DNA from: an uncultured bacterium
GTDB taxonomy: Bacteria; Bacillota; Clostridia; UBA1381
Direction: 5' to 3'
NCBI GenBank assembly: GCA_905215805.1
Contig: CAJMRL010000038.1
Coordinates: 1 to 13,734 of the forward strand
Length of the DNA stretch: 13,734 bases
The position numbers and the translations under genes were made by a program. Below the pieces are notes generated by a model, which worked only from the letters and a program-made list of their open reading frames with translations, did not search any database and had not been told where the DNA came from. How positions within the stretch are numbered: position 1 is the stretch's first letter; each line of letters starts with the position of its first letter. This document shows positions 12,808-13,734 of the stretch, one piece after another.

Positions 12808-13608
12808 ATGAGTGATTATTTGAATTTCAGCCTTGAAGGTAAGGTTGCACTTGTAACCGGAGCTTCATATGGTATAGGCTATGCTATCGCATCAGCATTC
12901 GCTAAATGCGGAGCAAAGGTTGTATTTAACGACATTAAGCAGGAGCTTGTTGATAAGGGACTTGCTGCATATGCTGCTGATGGTATAGACGCAAAAGGTT
13001 ATGTTTGCGACGTTACGGATGAAAGCGCTGTTCAGGATATGGTTAAAAAGATCGAAGAAGAGGTCGGCGTTATTGATATCCTCGTAAACAATGCCGGTAT
13101 CATAAAGAGAATTCCGATGTGCGATATGACCGCTGAGCAGTTCCGTCAGGTTATTGACGTTGATCTTAACGCTCCGTTTATCGTATCAAAGGCTGTTATT
13201 CCATCAATGATCAAGAAGGGTCATGGTAAGATTATAAATATATGCTCAATGATGTCAGAGCTTGGAAGAGAGACAGTTTCTGCATATGCTGCTGCTAAGG
13301 GCGGTTTGAAGATGCTTACAAGAAATATCTGCTCAGAGTACGGTGCAAATAATATTCAGTGTAATGGTATAGGACCTGGATACATAGCTACACCGCAGAC
13401 AGCTCCTCTTAGAGAGAAGCAGGCAGATGGCTCAAGACATCCGTTTGATCAGTTTATATGCGGTAGAACTCCAGCAGGCAGATGGCTGCAGGCAGAAGAG
13501 CTTACAGGTCCGGCAGTGTTCCTTGCTTCTGAAGCTTCAAACGCTGTAAATGGACATATTCTTTATGTAGATGGCGGTATCCTTGCTTATATCGGAAAGC
13601 AGCCGTAA
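12808..13608 (+). CDS. SDR dehydrogenase, gluconate 5-dehydrogenase-like
   Basis: 266 aa classical short-chain dehydrogenase. The NAD(P) motif TGASYGIG spans 17-24, Asp68 lies in CDVTD, NNAG spans 94-97, and the catalytic residues are Asn121, Ser147, Tyr160 and Lys164 (YAAAK). The C-terminal part (NGIGPGYIATPQTAP, then DGSRHPFDQFI and a VDGGILAYIGKQP tail) is the form I recognise from clostridial proteins annotated as gluconate 5-dehydrogenase, which interconvert 5-ketogluconate and gluconate. The closely related KduD reaction (2-keto-3-deoxygluconate oxidation in pectin breakdown) is an equal alternative; sequence alone does not separate them. GGGAGG stands 10 nt before ATG 12808. Codon use favours GTT, GCT and AAG more than in the left-hand genes, suggesting strong expression. 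Confidence 0.9.
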   Translation: MSDYLNFSLEGKVALVTGASYGIGYAIASAFAKCGAKVVFNDIKQELVDKGLAAYAADGIDAKGYVCDVTDESAVQDMVKKIEEEVGVIDILVNNAGIIKRIPMCDMTAEQFRQVIDVDLNAPFIVSKAVIPSMIKKGHGKIINICSMMSELGRETVSAYAAAKGGLKMLTRNICSEYGANNIQCNGIGPGYIATPQTAPLREKQADGSRHPFDQFICGRTPAGRWLQAEELTGPAVFLASEASNAVNGHILYVDGGILAYIGKQP

Positions 13609-13641
13609 TTGCCAATTACAGAATTAATTTGATAATGGAAA

Positions 13642-13667
13642 AACCGCTTTGCCTAATGGCAGAGGTT
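13642..13667 (+). other. Hairpin in the SDR 3' untranslated region
   Basis: CTTTGCC-TAAT-GGCAGAG (13647-13664, one G-T pair) flanked by AAC/GTT. No T-run follows. It lies between the SDR stop and the main terminator and could protect the mRNA 3' end. Confidence 0.35.
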
Positions 13668-13682
13668 CATAAGGAAGTGAAG

Positions 13683-13731
13683 GAGCTGTGACAAAATGAT
13701 TTTTTAAATCATTTTGTTCACGGCTCTTTTT
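13683..13731 (+). terminator. Strong intrinsic terminator after the SDR gene
   Basis: A long stem: GAGC, a T-G pair and GTGA pair with TCAC, G and GCTC, and beyond a one-base bulge CAAAATGATTT pairs with AAATCATTTTG around a TTT loop. TTTTT follows at 13727-13731. About 20 base pairs in all. Confidence 0.9.
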
Positions 13732-13734
13732 CTC

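Noticed and set aside
12348..12809. 153-codon minus-strand ORF
   Set aside because: It lies opposite the VOC gene, which has promoter, ribosome binding site and family motifs; the antisense product shows no recognisable domain.
1..13734. CRISPR array, insertion sequence or prophage
   Set aside because: No spaced direct repeats, transposase, integrase or phage gene was found; the tRNA pair shows no duplicated 3' end that would mark an attachment site.

Overview
The window looks like chromosomal DNA of an endospore-forming, low-GC anaerobe of the Clostridia. It encodes Spo0A and the spore-core proteins SpoVAD and SpoVAE. Ribosome binding sites are strong AGGAGG types, intergenic DNA is very AT-rich, and most promoters are TTGACA/TATAAT-like. 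The genus cannot be fixed from the sequence alone. The SDR at the right end reads like the clostridial 'gluconate 5-dehydrogenase' group, and the C-terminal module of the first gene resembles one common in surface proteins of gut Clostridia; both are family-level recollections.

Layout, left to right: (1) the 3' end of a surface or lipoprotein-like gene and a 59-codon YtxH-like small membrane protein (+), ending at a shared hairpin; (2) a LacI-family regulator (-) with its own extended -10 promoter and a cre/LacI-type operator-like site; (3) a probable five-gene transcript on the minus strand, starting near 8882 and ending at a hairpin at 2453-2490: two halves of a heterodimeric ABC exporter, two metallophosphoesterases of different families, and a cytoplasmic GH13 amylase-like enzyme; (4) spoVAD-spoVAE (+), fired divergently from a candidate sigma-G promoter that overlaps the exporter promoter; (5) spo0A (-), convergent with spoVAE, and upstream of it a small XRE-type HTH gene (-); a 34-bp nearly perfect palindrome lies between the two; (6) a tRNA-Leu(GAG)/tRNA-Gln(CTG) pair behind a full-consensus promoter; (7) a VOC-fold protein and an SDR dehydrogenase (+), also behind a full-consensus promoter and closed by a strong terminator.

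Two biological themes are clear. One is sporulation: the master regulator Spo0A and the DPA-channel components SpoVAD/SpoVAE sit tail to tail. SpoVAC is not in its usual place before SpoVAD, and spoIVB is not before spo0A. The other is carbohydrate metabolism: LacI, GH13 and the gluconate-type SDR. No mobile element, CRISPR array or phage gene was found. The least explained items are the palindrome between the HTH gene and spo0A, the overlapping divergent promoters at 8876-8917, the acidic/helical insertion in the GH13 enzyme, and the exporter-phosphoesterase-amylase gene order.
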